64,000 nucleotides of DNA from Suillus spraguei (GCA_016800925.1 JABCPU010000329.1:1-64000), one strand, 5' to 3'. Counted from the stretch's first letter, positions 22,568 through 34,507 are shown. The notes: generated by a model not told the origin, from the sequence alone. Numbers and translations are program-made.

Positions 22568-23559
22568 AGATTTTATGAACCTCCAGTCACTGAATACAAC
22601 TCAATGGATGTGGATGACTCAACCGAGTCCCAGATTTCACTAGGTATGTTGTGCTTTCAGTACAGCTTTCAATTGACCTGAGATTGATCAGATGTATTGG
22701 ATGATGTATACCTTGGCTTGGTGATGAGACTGAGTCCTGGATTTCATCAGGTATGTGTTGCTTTCAGTATATCTTCAAATTGACTGGACATTTATTAGAT
22801 GCATGTGATGATGTATACCTTGGGCCGGATGATGAGATCGACTATGATTTTGGGTCATCAGGTGGTTCAGATGTCTCAGATGCAATTCCTGGCAGGTTTC
22901 TCAATTCACATGTAGATAATCCAACTTTAGATGTTCATTCAATCCATCCAGATCACTTATACCCGGCTCAGCCTGAGGAACTCCCTTTTTTCAACAATCA
23001 GGACTTGTACCTGGGGCCTGACGATGATCTTATTGATTGTGATGAAGTACCAGAATGTGCTGATGTTGAGATTGATGCTCCGGCTATCCAAGGATTAGCC
23101 ATTCCATGTGAGTTAATTCATACCATCTCATTTTTATTGTTGATGTGATCTCCCAAGCGAATGCAACACCTCCTGAACATCAATCCCCCATACCAGAACT
23201 CAGCAATGAAGAACTGCATGCCATGCTTTGGGAGTTCATGCCACTAGGGTCATATGATCAAAGAGATGTGAGTATTTAATTGTTCATTGTATATCTTTCT
23301 GCTAATTTTCTGTAAGTTGAATCAATTCTAGATCGCCTGGGCCATTACCAACAGCGTCATGGCATTCTTCTGGAGCCTACCATACATCAACTCCTTGAGG
23401 CTGACCGACCATTCCGAGTGGCTTGGGCTGACACATCTGACAAACTCAGAAGAGCTGATATGGACCTCCGGAGGTTGCAAAGGGCCAAACAGATGAGCTC
23501 TGAATTGCTGCTTGTATTAGATACCATCATTGAAAAGTGTGATGATCAACCCCATATGT
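22568..23559 (+). CDS. Hypothetical acidic protein, multi-exon
   Basis: ATG at 22568 (MRSQPAVRFYEPPVTEYNSM). At least four short introns with GTATGT or GTGAGT donors and AG acceptors are visible: about 22643-22690, 22751-22798, 23109-23159 and 23269-23331. The acidic central exon (22799-23110) contains the motif YLGPDD twice. The last exon ends RRLQRAKQMSSELLLVLDTI and stops before 23560. One exon junction (near 23269) does not keep frame in my reading, so a small indel or a different splice site is likely. No enzyme motif. Probably an accessory gene of a large element. Confidence 0.45.
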
Positions 23560-23618
23560 AAATATTTGGATATTCATTCACATACTTACATCATGTACAC
23601 CACTGAATTTTTAATGTA

Positions 23619-25233
23619 CAGTGGCTCAAAAAACTGTCCGCATGTTTTGACATTTTTCACTATCTATGATATTGTGTGAGAATGAACAAATTTCTCAAGG
23701 ACATACTTATACCACATTGTAGTATGGCTTCAGGGCTTTTATTTGAGCCCTACACCGTGGGAATCGGCGGAGATATGGTGGAGATATAAGGCTTATAAAA
23801 TGATGACTCATGTGGACAGTTTTTTGAGTGTATATTAAAACTATATAAATCATTATTTATGACACCATAAAAATCATGCCACTATTATATAAATTATAAA
23901 GTGGTGTCATTATGTTATTTTATGACTATATCTAACTATATAAACCAGAATATCTCATGTATCATAGTCATAATCACCATGAAAGCCATCTCCTCTGCTC
24001 AAAGAGATAATATCCTCTCTCTGTCTTATGCTGGCCTCTCTGCTCGCCAAATTTCCTCTAGAACTGGAGTATGCAAGTCCACTGTGGCCAAGTTCATCAA
24101 AGAAAGCCACCCAGACAAGGAAAACTCTTGTGGAGGACGTCCATCCAAGCTTACCTCTACTGACAAAAGGGCTATTATCCAACATATCACTACAGGAAAG
24201 GCTGATAATGCTGTCCAAGCCACCCATTATATCAATTCCACCATCACTACCCCTGTCTCTTCACAAACTGTGAGGAATGTTCTCAAGGCAGCTCATCTCA
24301 AGGCAGTAACAAAGAAGAAAAAGCCTCTTCTCTCCATCAAACATAGGCAAAGAAGACTAGCCTTTGCCTTAGCTCATCAACACTGGACTGTAGAGGACTG
24401 GAAGCATGTTATATAGTCAGATGAGACCAAAATCAATAGGATTGGGTCAGATGGGAAGGTGTATGTATGGAAAAAGAAGGGAGATGGCCTAACAGACAGA
24501 GAGGTTAATGGGACTGTCAAGTTTGGAGGAGGTTCTTTAATGGTATGGGCTGTATGGGATGGAATGGTGTGGGAATGCTTGCTGAGGTTGAGGGGAAGAT
24601 GAATGCTGAGCAGTATGTGGACATTTTAAATGACTACTTGCTGCCTAGCTTGGCAGAATCAGGGATTGATGAAGAAGATATCATTTTCCAACAGGATAAT
24701 GATCCCAAGCACACATCCAGAAGAGCTAGGGAATGGTTTGAAGAACATAACATCAATGTTCTTGACTGGCCAGCACAGTCTCCTGATGTCAATGTCATTG
24801 AACATCTCTGGGAACACTCAAGAAAAAGCTTCAAGCCTATGAAAACCCCCCTAAAGGAGTATGGGAGCTTTGGGAGAGAGTAGCAGTGGAATGGGGGAAG
24901 ATCACAGCTGAGGATTGCCAGAAATTAATTGAGAGTATGCCTAGAAGGATAGAGGCAGTAATTAAAGCCAAGGGAGGTCATACAAAATACTAGAATACCT
25001 GGTTATTACTGTAAAATACTTGAGTCAAAAAACTGTCCGCATGAGTCACCATTTTGTGAGCCTTGTATCTCCACCATATCTCCACCGATTCCCACGGTGT
25101 AGGGCTCAAATGAAAGCCCTGAAGCCATACTACAATGTGGTATAAGCATGTTTTTGAGGCATTTGTTTGTTCTCACACAATATTATAGATAGTGAAAAAT
25201 GCCAAAACATGCGGACAGTTTTTTGAGCCACTG
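23619..25233 (+). mobile_element. Tc1/mariner element, copy 2
   Basis: Flanked by TA (23617-23618 and 25234-25235). Ends with the same long inverted repeats as copy 1 and is in the opposite orientation. It sits inside a 156-bp tandem repeat; the uninterrupted target (TTAATG-TA-TAACAATC) survives in the downstream repeat units at about 25384-25399 and 25540-25555. Confidence 0.95.
23979..24993 (+). pseudogene. Tc1-like DD34E transposase, TAG plus two frameshifts
   Basis: Near-identical to the transposase of copy 1. It has the same TAG (24414-24416, codon 146) before SDETKI. Two further single-base G losses in GGGG runs, near 24545 (GTATGGG-CTG) and 24812 (CTCTGGG-AAC), break the frame in the catalytic domain. 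At 1015 nt it is 2 nt shorter than copy 1. Catalytic QQDNDPKHTS is present. Not functional. Confidence 0.93.
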
Positions 25234-25235
25234 TA

Positions 25236-25690
25236 TAACAATCACATTTCCAATTGATGCACAAACCCTAGTGTCGAATACCAACTACCAATGATTGATA
25301 CCTGGGGTCCGGACCTCGGTGATTAGGATTTGTAATATTTGGATATTCATTCACATACTTACATCATGTGAACCACTGAATTTTTAATGTATAACAATCA
25401 CATTTCCAATTGATGCACAAACCCTAGTGTCAAATACCAACTACCAATGATTGATACCTGGGGTCCGGACCTCGGTGATTAGGATTTGTAATATTTGGAT
25501 ATTCATTCACATACTTACATCATGTGAACCACTGAATTTTTAATGTATAACAATCACATTTCCAATTGATTTTAGATGATGCACAAACCCTAGTGTCAAA
25601 TACCAACTACCAATGATTGATACCTGGGGTCTGGACCTTGGTGATCGGGATTTGTCTGGAACTCAGTGCTTGGGATTCGACATTTGGGAC
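25236..25690 (+). repeat. 156-bp tandem repeat (target of Tc1 copy 2)
   Basis: Units start TAACAATCACATTTCCAATT and end TTTTTAATGTA, with period 156 bp (starts 25236, 25392, 25548). The end of an earlier unit lies left of the Tc1 at 23559-23618. The third unit has a short insertion (TTTTAGATG). Unit 1 has GTGTCGAA where units 2 and 3 have GTGTCAAA. Confidence 0.9.
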
Positions 25691-25766
25691 ATGGGACACA
25701 GTGTTTTGAGAAGTGTGACCAAGGATGATAGTGTGGTACAAATGTGGGCAGTTTGATATATGTACA

Positions 25767-26081
25767 TTATTTCCTTCCCCTTGCCCTGGTTACTCGAAGT
25801 GTACTGTCTACTGGCATTTGAGACTTACTCTGAGTGGTCCTTGCGGATGGTTCAAGGAGGTTGCCCATCTGTGATGTCAAAAGTGCACCTGTTTTGGCTG
25901 GCCTGGCCAGGCAAGGCTTCAGCATTGAACATGGAACTTCTGTCTCCTTGGGTGCTGAAGATGGATGTGCTGTTTGTCTGGGTTTCCTCAGCGGGGATCG
26001 ACTGTCAGCCGAGTCATCATCAATGTCATCCTCCTTGTGATGAGTCCCAAGTGCTGGGTGCCACGGTTTGGGGTTCGGCAC
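25767..26081 (-). CDS. Possible small hypothetical ORF
   Basis: A 104-codon open frame on the minus strand ending RVTRARGRK, Pro- and Lys-rich, with no recognisable domain. The overlapping plus strand is also open (25760-26119). Its start overlaps the minisatellite, so it may be chance. Listed only because nothing else accounts for 25700-26030. Confidence 0.2.
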   Translation of the reverse strand: MPNPKPWHPALGTHHKEDDIDDDSADSRSPLRKPRQTAHPSSAPKETEVPCSMLKPCLARPAKTGALLTSQMGNLLEPSARTTQSKSQMPVDSTLRVTRARGRK

Positions 26082-26960
26082 TCACAATGTGTGGATCAAT
26101 ATCTTTCACATTGTTCTGAGTCCCATGTCCCATGTGCCAGATGCTGGGGCTTGGGGTTTGGCCCTTAAAATGTGTGAATTCATATCTTTCACATTGTTAT
26201 GAGTCCTGAGTCCCGAGTGCCAGAGTGCCAGCTGCTGGGGTTCAGGGTTCGGCACTCAAACTGTGTGGATCAATAACTGTCACATTATTCTGAGTCCTGA
26301 GTCTCGAGTTCCGGATTCCAGGGTTTGGCATTTGGCATTTGGCACTTAACATGTGTGAATTAATATCTTTCACATTGTTCTGAGTCCCGAGTCACGAGTG
26401 CTGGCTGCAGGCTGCCGGGGTTTGGGGTTCAGCACTTAACATATGTAAATTCATATCTTTCACATTGTTATGAGTCCTGAGTCCTGAGTGCTGGAGTGCC
26501 GGCTGCCGGGGTTCGGGGTTCAGCACTCAAACTGTGTGGATCAATAACTGTCACATTATTCTGAGTCCCGAGTCTCAAGTTCCGGGTTCCAGGGTTCGGC
26601 ATTTGGCGTTCAGCACTTAACATGTGTGAATTAATATCTTTCACATTGTTTTGGGATTCTTCACTCAGGACTCAGAAAAATGTGAGGCAAAGAAAACACT
26701 TTGATCCACACATTTTTGGGAGATATCTATTTTGTCTCAAATCTTGAGTGCCGAACGCCAAACCCTGAAATCCGGTAGTCCACAATGTCTGGGTTCAGGG
26801 TTTGGTACCTAAGATTCATGACTCAGTACTCAGAAAAATGTGAGGCAATCTTGCCATTCGGAAGTCGAGTCCCATGAATTGAGTCCCAAACTCTGAGTAC
26901 CTCAGCACTTGGGCATTCACCACTCAGCATTCAGGATTTAGGACTCTACATCCGGAACTT
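26030..26960 (+). repeat. Second minisatellite block, inverting at about 26650
   Basis: Units of the same family as 18780-20000 in direct orientation to about 26640. From about 26650 to 26960 the units are reverse-complemented (for example TTTGATCCACACATTTTTGG at about 26699), matching the outer units 18960-19240 in inverted orientation. Confidence 0.85.
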
Positions 26961-27049
26961 GAGGAGTCAAGATAATCATTTGGACAGAATATAATATTTT
27001 ACATCATGTATGACATGAAAACCTCTCTATTCTGAACACAGTAAAGAGG

Positions 27050-27488
27050 ACTCCACTCCCCTGCCTCTCTTCAATCTCTGTAGCATGTCAGTGTACATCT
27101 TCACCTCTGCAATCTTCTCATGGATACCCTCATCTTGCTCCTCCATCAATGCTACCAGGCATGCTCAAGTCATCTTAAGTCCCATCACTGATGGGCCTGA
27201 TGAGTCATTTACCTCCTCAGGAAGAACCAAGCCATCATCCTCAACTCCATTTGCCATCCAATGCTGGTAGTGAGCGACACAGGACCTCATGATTTGACCC
27301 CATTGCCATGGTTCATTCGGAATTTTGGTGTGTCCCATCCACCATGGAGTATCATAGCTGGGAATAATCCAGGATGGATGTCCCAGAGCTGTGACATCAT
27401 CAAACTGACATAGGTGGGATGAAAAGATGTGGTCTGGAACAGTGTTCCAGGTGAGCATGGGATGCAATGTCAGGATATGAGTGACCGG
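27050..27488 (-). pseudogene. C-terminal fragment of a hypothetical Trp-rich, coiled-coil protein
   Basis: The minus-strand frame from about 27527 contains GHPSWIIPSYDTPWWMGHTK and PWQWGQIMRSC. After a break it continues as a coiled-coil C-terminus (LVALMEEQDEGIHEKIAEVK) with a stop near 27018-27050. The first dozen codons lie in the D1 element, so the gene is truncated by that insertion. In style it resembles the 11520-12080 ORF. Function unknown. Confidence 0.4.
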
Positions 27489-28441
27489 TGTAAAGATACA
27501 ACCTAGCTTGGGCTGTAGATAAACCACTGCCTAAACTAGTATGTGAGTCTTGCGCTCCGTCTAGTCTGCTTCACTTGTAAGAACAAGAGCATTCAACCCT
27601 AAAGGGGGATGCCTATTAGTATGGTCAAGTTCGAGTCTAACTTATGTGCGAAACAAGCATCATGGTCAGTGGTAAGCTGCCGCGGTCAGCGATGATACTG
27701 CCGGAACTAGTGTTGCGTGTAGCGGTGCTTCCGTGGTTGAGATAAGGTCAGTAACAGTTGCGTCGAGCGAGCGATGTCGAGCAGTGGTCTCAGCAGTAGC
27801 GGTAAGGTTGCGAGCAGTGCAAGGAAACAGTAAAGAAGTCCGCAGTACTTTCAGCGGTAAAGTAGCAGTGCATGAGAAGTTCAGTCAAAGTAACAGTCAA
27901 AAGTCCAGTGGTAACGGAGAATGAGCATGATGTATTAACAAGTGATAAGGAAACTTTAAAGACTAAGTCCACTACTGGGTTGATCCAGAGCTAGACAATA
28001 ATCCTGACCTATAGTATGTGCAATGGTGTAAAATCTGGTGTCTCTCTCGTGCGGGGTATGTGGTGCTTATATCCTAAATTGTATGTACTCAGAATACTCT
28101 AGGCGAGATCAGTAGCACTAGAGTGTAGTAACTGCCGTAAGTAAACATAGCACGAGGTGCTGTGGCACAAGGCAACATGTAATAAGACTTGCCATGGAAT
28201 CAGTGATAATGAACAGAAAACAAACAACACACCAAATGGAGCTATGCGGATGCGGCAAAGACATGGAAGGATATCAGTACATGGAACGTGGTGCGGCAGT
28301 CGGTACAGTGTGCGGTAAGTGTGGGATGCCACCGGTACTGCTAAAGGGGTAAGACAGCCATGGACAAGTGGTAACTCCTGTAGATGTGAGACAAGTGTCA
28401 AAATATGGGGTTTTAAGCCCAGCGCCAATATGTTCGTTACA
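27489..28441 (+). mobile_element. Short element D1 (solo LTR-like, TGTAAAG...GTTACA)
   Basis: 953 bp, begins TGTAAAGATACAACCTAGC and ends CCAATATGTTCGTTACA. It has no coding content; the interior is rich in GCGGTAA-type motifs. Left flank CCGG, right flank TCGG. Other copies are at 56144-57107 (inverted) and 61345-62294, with a partial copy at 28442-28633 plus 44088-44253. The first 140 bp are shared with family E. TG...CA ends fit an LTR; a 4-bp duplication fits some Ty3/gypsy groups. Confidence 0.85.
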
Positions 28442-28633
28442 TCGGAATACTCTAGGCGAGATCAGTAGTGCTGGGGTGTAGTAACCACTGTAAGTAAACA
28501 TACTGCAAGGCACTGCGGCATGAGGCAACATGTAATAAGGTTTGCCGTGGAATCAGTGATAACGAATAGAAAACAAACGACACACCAAATGGAGCTATGC
28601 GGACGCAGCAAGGACATGGAAGGACATCGGTAC
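28442..28633 (+). mobile_element. Partial element D2 (left piece)
   Basis: Begins TCGGAATACTCTAGGCGAG, which matches the interior of D1 from about 28089, and runs until element B is inserted. It continues after B at 44088-44253 and ends GTTACA. The arrangement fits D1 having inserted into D2 at an internal TCGG, followed by loss of one 5' part through recombination. Confidence 0.8.
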
Positions 28634-29389
28634 TGTCATATACCATAATTCTAATCTCAGATCCGACCATATCCAATCGATTCCATATCCATCCGGTCCA
28701 CAGATCCTGTCCGGACCACCCATCCGAATGTGCTCACTTCTCACACCTTAACTCCCTGTGCATATCCGCGTCTATCTCCTTTCATCATTCCTCCTGTCTC
28801 CGGTATTCTGGCTATGTATATTTCCCTCCTACGTTGCTGATCCGTTACCTGTGTTCATTTCCAATTCGTGCTTACTGATCCGCTGTGCATTAACTAATAG
28901 ACTTCCGTTACACTTCATACATAGCCCTCGGTCCCAGACCTGTTGATTATCCATCTCAGATACTTACAGTATATAAACCACTTGTAAATCTCCGTAGAAC
29001 CTTAGTTTGAATATCATCTTAGATTCTACTCATTCCGCTTCTTCCAGACTTGAGCCACCCTCTGCTCTAAAGTCACCTTCCGAGACTTAGGATTGATTCC
29101 TATAGTCTATATCTCCGACTCTATCTTCGGATAGTCTACCTCTGTTAGTTTCTAGTTAGGAACTCGTTCCGAAGCTAGCCTTAATCTTTGTTCTATCCTT
29201 ACGTTCTGAACAACCTTCGGACGCATCATATCCGGTACCTTCGGACGCCCGGATCCGCATGCAACTCCTTCCGGATCTTCGGACGAATAACTTCTCCTTG
29301 AAATAAGGGGCATTACTCGAGAAAGGGGCACAGTGCACAACTGAGGCCAAATCCCTTCGGATCTCTCTACCTTGAGTATGGTCTTAACA
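28634..29389 (+). repeat. 5' LTR of element B (with promoter)
   Basis: 756 bp, TGTCATATACC...GTCTTAACA. TATATAAA at 28970-28977; predicted transcript start AGTTTGAATAT at 29004-29014, 32 bp after the start of TATAAA. Confidence 0.92.
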
Positions 29390-29391
29390 GT

Positions 29392-29402
29392 ATATTCGAA
29401 CT
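29392..29402 (+). other. Putative self-primer binding site of element B
   Basis: ATATTCGAACT, two nucleotides inside the 5' LTR, pairs over 11 nt with AGTTTGAATAT at 29004-29014, with one G-U pair where CpG decay is likely. No tRNA 3'-end complement (TGG...) is seen at this position. Confidence 0.7.
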
Positions 29403-29552
29403 CAAACCTTTCCGAGTAACTTTTAAACCATTCCATATCATGCCTCCCCATAAAACTCAAAACACTCTCCGAGGAGCCGGACTTGGTCTGATCCAATGAG
29501 ATCCCACACCCATTGTCCAAACATTCACCAGTTTCTCTCAACGCGCGCAAGC

Positions 29553-30725
29553 ATGAGTGACATAGGTCAAAGTATTTCCGCTCGTCAAGCCAGACCGGAT
29601 CCGATAACACCAACTCGGAACCCGGATAACCCAGACTCCAATTCGCGCCCGACCATTCGCTTTGATGATGAACTGCGCAATAACCCACCAGATGATGAAG
29701 GTGATGATCCGGACAATGAGGACCTGGATGACGAAGAAGATAAAATCCACCTGAGCCCTCAGGACGGGTCCTAGCCCAACTATCCGTAGCCATTAATCAC
29801 CTTGCTCGCAGTAGCCGTCGCACCCCCACCTCGGATGATAGCAAAGTCAAAATCCGTGAGCCAGATACCTTCGATGGGTCCGAACCTCGCAAGCTCCGGG
29901 CATTCTTCGTCCAATGTGAGCTCAATTTCCAGAGCAAACCTAACGCTTTCCGTTCCGGATGCGCTAAAGTCAATTTCGCCCAATCCTACCTTAAGGGTAT
30001 GGCTCTCGAGTGGTTTGAACCGGATCTCCTTTCGGATGGATATAGCAACCGTCCGGACTGGATGGATGACTACTCCGAGTTCATGCTCGAGCTCCAAACC
30101 AATTTCGGACCACACGATCCCTCCGGAGATGCAGAGATGCAGTTAGAACAACTCCACATGCGTGACGGACAACGCATCAACAAATACGTTGTAGAATTCC
30201 AGCGACTTCCCTCCCAAGTACGCGAATGGGGAGACAGAGCCCTACATGCCAATTCTACAATGGACTTCCGGCCCGAATCAAAGATGAGATTAGTCGCATG
30301 GGTAAACCCACTACCCTTTCGGAGTTCAAGACTCTCGCCCAGACCATCGACGCCCGTTACTGGGAACGGAGGGGCGAAGTCACCCAGAGAGTAGAACCAC
30401 CTCTTCCAATCCTCCCAGGCAGTCAACATCCGACCAGACAAACTCCAACTCATCCGGATCCGATACGCCCAAATTCAATAAACCCACATCCCCACAACCT
30501 CCTCTGCCCCGAAAGTTTCGGATCTTCCTAGCGTTGTTGGTGCGGACGGAAAGCTAACCACCCAGGAGCGTCAGAGGCGTATTGACAAAAGGCTCTGTAT
30601 GTTCTGCGGCGGACCTGGTCACACTGCCCAGGAATGCACCAAATCCACTTCATGCGCTGCCAAAGGCCACGCTACCGTGCTCACTCCGGAAACGGAACTG
30701 GAAGCCTCGGATGAGGCAAAAAATT
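29553..30725 (+). pseudogene. gag: Gag of element B
   Basis: Starts MSDIGQSISARQARPDPITP at 29553. A frame break near 29772 precedes the capsid-like region (KGMALEWFEPDLLSDGYSNR, LELQTNFGPHDPSGDAEMQL, INKYVVEFQRLPSQVREWGD). A second break near 30245 leads to LPARIKDEISRMGKPTTLSE. The CCHC knuckle CMFCGGPGHTAQEC (about 30598-30640) lies in a third frame. It forms the particle shell and binds RNA in active relatives. At least two frameshifts make it non-functional. Confidence 0.9.
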
Positions 30726-30783
30726 AGTCCGCGACCCTCCTGACTCCGTACGGGATGAGGGTCGCGTTGGCCCAACCCATGCA

Positions 30784-33700
30784 ATGGAACTACGACTCAA
30801 TGCTGTAACTCTTCCTGATCCGAACTCTCTGTGTCCATATGTCTCTCTTCCATCTTTCTCCAATATATCTGACTTTCCGGCCCTCATAGACTGTGGTTCC
30901 TCCCACTGCTTCATAGACACTGATTTCGTCCGAAAACATAAAATTCCTACCTATCAGATTCCTCCGCTTCCACTCTGTTTATTTGATGGTACATGCAATA
31001 ACAATATTGTCGAAGCCATAAACTTATCCATCCGATTCTCCTCTGGTGTAATCACTTCCGACACGTTCTACGTCACCCCTTTGGATTCCTCATGTTATAT
31101 CATTCTCGGATATAGCTGGCTCACCCGACACAATCCGTTGATTGACTGGGTATTGGGCAGCATCGAGTTCTGAACTACTGAACAGGGAATGCCATTAACC
31201 CCATCCGCATCACCGCTGCCTCCGGACACACCGTCCATGGCAGGAAAATCCAATCTGACGCCTCCGTTACCTTCGGGTATTCCACCCAAGGAAGATTCCT
31301 TCTCTCCAATATCTCCATTGCCTCAGAGCACCCCATCCATGGCAGAGACTCCGCCTCTGACCAAATCCGAACCCTCCGCTGGTACTTCAGTCCCTAACAT
31401 ATTGTTGATAAACGCAGTGGCCTTTTGCTGTGCCTGCAAGTTAGAAGGATGTACTCAGTTCAGCATCTACCTCCGTCCCTCTGAAGTAAATCTTCGATCC
31501 ACATCCATATCATCTGATCCTCCAGACCTCTCCAGAATCCCTTCCGATTACCACGAATTCGCGGATGTCTTCGACAAAGGCAAAGCCGGACAACTTCCCC
31601 CTCATCGACCCTACGATCTCAAGATTGAGTTGGAAGAAGGGGCTAGTCCGCCTCTCAGAACCATATATTCTCTTTCTCCGGTAGAGCTTGAGGCCCTCTG
31701 GAAGTTCCTTGATGAAAACATCTCGTCCGGACTCCTCCGTTCCTCATCTTCTCCCCACGGAGCCCCCGTCCTATTTGTCAAAAAGAAGGATGGATCCCTC
31801 CGCCTTTGTGTGGATTTCCACGGCCTCAACCACATCACCAAGAAAGACCGATATCCGTTACCCCTCATTGCCGACCTCCTAGACTCCCCGAGCCGCGCTA
31901 AAGTTTATACCAAAATTGATCTCCGATCTGCATATCACCTCGTCCGGATAACAGAAGGAGACGAGTGGAAGACTTCCTTCCATACGCGCTATGGCTCCTA
32001 TGAATGATTGGTGATGCTGGAAGGCCTCACAAATGCTCCGGCAGCTTTCCAGCGCTTTGTCAATAGCGTGTTTGCCGATATGCTGGACGTATGTGTTGTT
32101 GTATATCTGGATGACATCCTTATCTATTCCCAAGACCTTGCAAGTCATAAGGAACATGTCTGAGAAGTTTTACGACATCTCCGTAAACACCGACTATATG
32201 CCAAACCCGAGAAATGTGAATTCCATTCATCCTCCATCGAATATCTTGGTTACCTCCTATCTCCGGATGGCTTGACAATGTCGTCCGAGAAAATCCAGTC
32301 TATCATAGACTGGCCAGAACCTCGGAAAGTCAAGGACATCCAATCCTTCCTCGGATTCGCTAATTTCTATTGTCATTTCATCTTCAACTACTCGGATATC
32401 GTGGTTCCCCTTACTTGACTCACTTGCAAGGGCGTCACTTGGGACTTTTCCGAGGAATGCCGGAAATCATTTAACGCACTCAAGAAAGCCTTCATGTCTG
32501 CTCCGGTGCTAATGCATTGGATTCCGAATGTTCCTATAGTTGTGGAAACTGATGCCTCGGATTATGCTATCGCTGGAATACTATCCATTGTGTGCCCAGA
32601 CTCGGAACTTCGTCTGGTGGCATTTTACTCCCGGACACTGTCCAGTGCAGAACTCAACTATGATGTCCATGATAAGGAACTACTAGCCATCTATGCTGCG
32701 TTCCGAACCTGGCGCCATTACCTAGAAGGCTCGTCCGAGCCTATAGATGTTGTCACAGACCACAAGAACCTTGAGTATTTCTCTACCACCAAACTGCTAT
32801 CCCATCGTCAGGCCCGCTGGTCCGAGTTCCTCCATCAGTTCAACCTTGTTATCCATTACCGTCCTGGAAGACTCGGAGTCAAGCCAGATTCCCTCACTAG
32901 ACGATGGGACGTCTACCCTAAAGAGGGGGATAAGGACTACGCTCAGATTAACCCTCACAACCTCCGTCCAATATTTGCTTCTGAACAATTAGCTTCATCC
33001 CTACGAGCTTCCATTTTAGCAACTCCGGTCCTTAGAGCAGCTGTTCTTATGGACACCGAACACCTCCAGAAAGACATTCTGATAGCACTCCCTAATGACC
33101 CCATTGCACAAACACATTTTCCGGTTCCTTCAGATCCGAGATGGACAATAGACGATGGTGGATTCCTTTGTTGTGACAACCGCACCTACGTTCCAGATAC
33201 CAATGATCTATGACTTCACATCCTCCGGAATTGCCATGACCACCCCCTATCCAGACATTTTGGACAGAATCGTACTCTCGAGCTCATCCGACGCAACTAT
33301 ACCTGGCCTGGAGTACAAGCCTTTGTCAAAGAGTATGTCAGATCCTGCACATCCTGCGCCCGAGCCAAAGTTCCAAGACATAAGCCCTACGGGCTACTCA
33401 AGCAACTTCCCGTCCCAGAAAAACCATGAAATTCCATCTCTATGGATTTCATTGAACAACTTCCGGACTCATCCGGCTTTACAGCCATCCTCGTCATCAT
33501 AGATTGCCTATCCAAGCAAGCCATATTCGTCCCGACCCACGACACCATTACTTCTCCTGATCTCGCCTGCCTATTTCTCCTCCATGTCTTCTCTAAGCAT
33601 GGAGTCCCATCCCATGTAACCTCGGATTGAGGAACAGAGTTCGTATCCCACTTCTTCCGTTCCTTAGGAAAGGCATTGGACATGGTCCTACACTTCACAT

Positions 33701-34450
33701 CCGGATATCATCCGGAAGGGGACGGACAAACAGAACGTGCCAACCAAAGACTGGAACAGTACCTCCGGATCTACTGCAACTATCAGCAGGACAACTGGTC
33801 CAAGCTACTGCCCCTCACAGAGTTTGCATACAATAACACTCCGAGTGCCACTACCGGAGTTTCACCTTTCTTCGCCAATAAAGGTTACCATCCGAACATT
33901 TCCATCCATCCGGAACGCGACCTATCCTCCATCCATGCCCAGGAATATGCCCTAGACCTTAACAAACTTCACCGGTTCCTCCGAGATGAGATGTCCGAAG
34001 CTCAGAAATGCTATCAAGGACCCATGGACGCTAAAAGACAACTCACTCCAGACTTCCGGATTGGAGAACAAGTCTTCGTCAAAGCCAAGTACTTCCGCTC
34101 CACTCGTCCGTCGAAGAAACTTTCGGAAAAGAATTTGGGACCATTCGAAATTATATCCTGCCCAGGTACTCATTCCTTCGCCATCCGACTTCCGGATTCT
34201 ATGCGTTCCGTACATCCTGTTTTCCATGTCTTGCAGTTAGAGCCAGCAGTTCCGAACACCATTCCTAATCGCATCCAACCTCCTCCGCCACCAGCACCAC
34301 TGCCAACTTCTATACCTCGTCCGTTGGTCCGGATACGAAGGAACAGACGAAGAAACTTCCTGGTTACTGGCCACAGAACTCGGAAATGCATTGGATCTCG
34401 TAGTGGATTTCCACTCAGCATATCCGGACAAGCCTGGTCCCATTGCTTGA
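30784..34450 (+). pseudogene. pol: Pol of element B: protease, RT, RNase H, integrase, truncated chromodomain
   Basis: Protease near 30880 has PALIDCGSSHCFID, with DCG where DSG or DTG is usual. RT (31530-32280) has [18 protein letters not shown] and catalytic [10 protein letters not shown]. RNase H (32500-32860) has VVETDASDYAIAG and VTDHKNL. The integrase zinc finger (HHCC) lies at about 33210-33360 and the catalytic core at 33440-33900, including GYHPEGDGQTERANQRLEQ. The chromodomain C-terminal half ([20 protein letters not shown]) ends at TGA 34448; its N-terminal half is deleted. TGA stops at 32005, 32161, 32416, 33427 and 33628 each fit CGA or TGG decay. Confidence 0.93.
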
Positions 34451-34507
34451 AAAGTACATAACAAAATATAAGTACATTGAGGGCAGTAGCGGAAATCTGG
34501 ATCTGGA

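Noticed and set aside
29390..29410. tRNA T-arm-like TTCGAACTC as a tRNA primer site for element B
   Set aside because: A tRNA primer site should complement the 3' CCA end beside the LTR, which is absent; complementarity to the LTR start site fits better.
29152..29793. 213-aa minus-strand ORF over the 5' LTR and gag start of element B
   Set aside because: Overlaps LTR and antisense gag; no domain; not seen as an ORF in the 3' LTR context.
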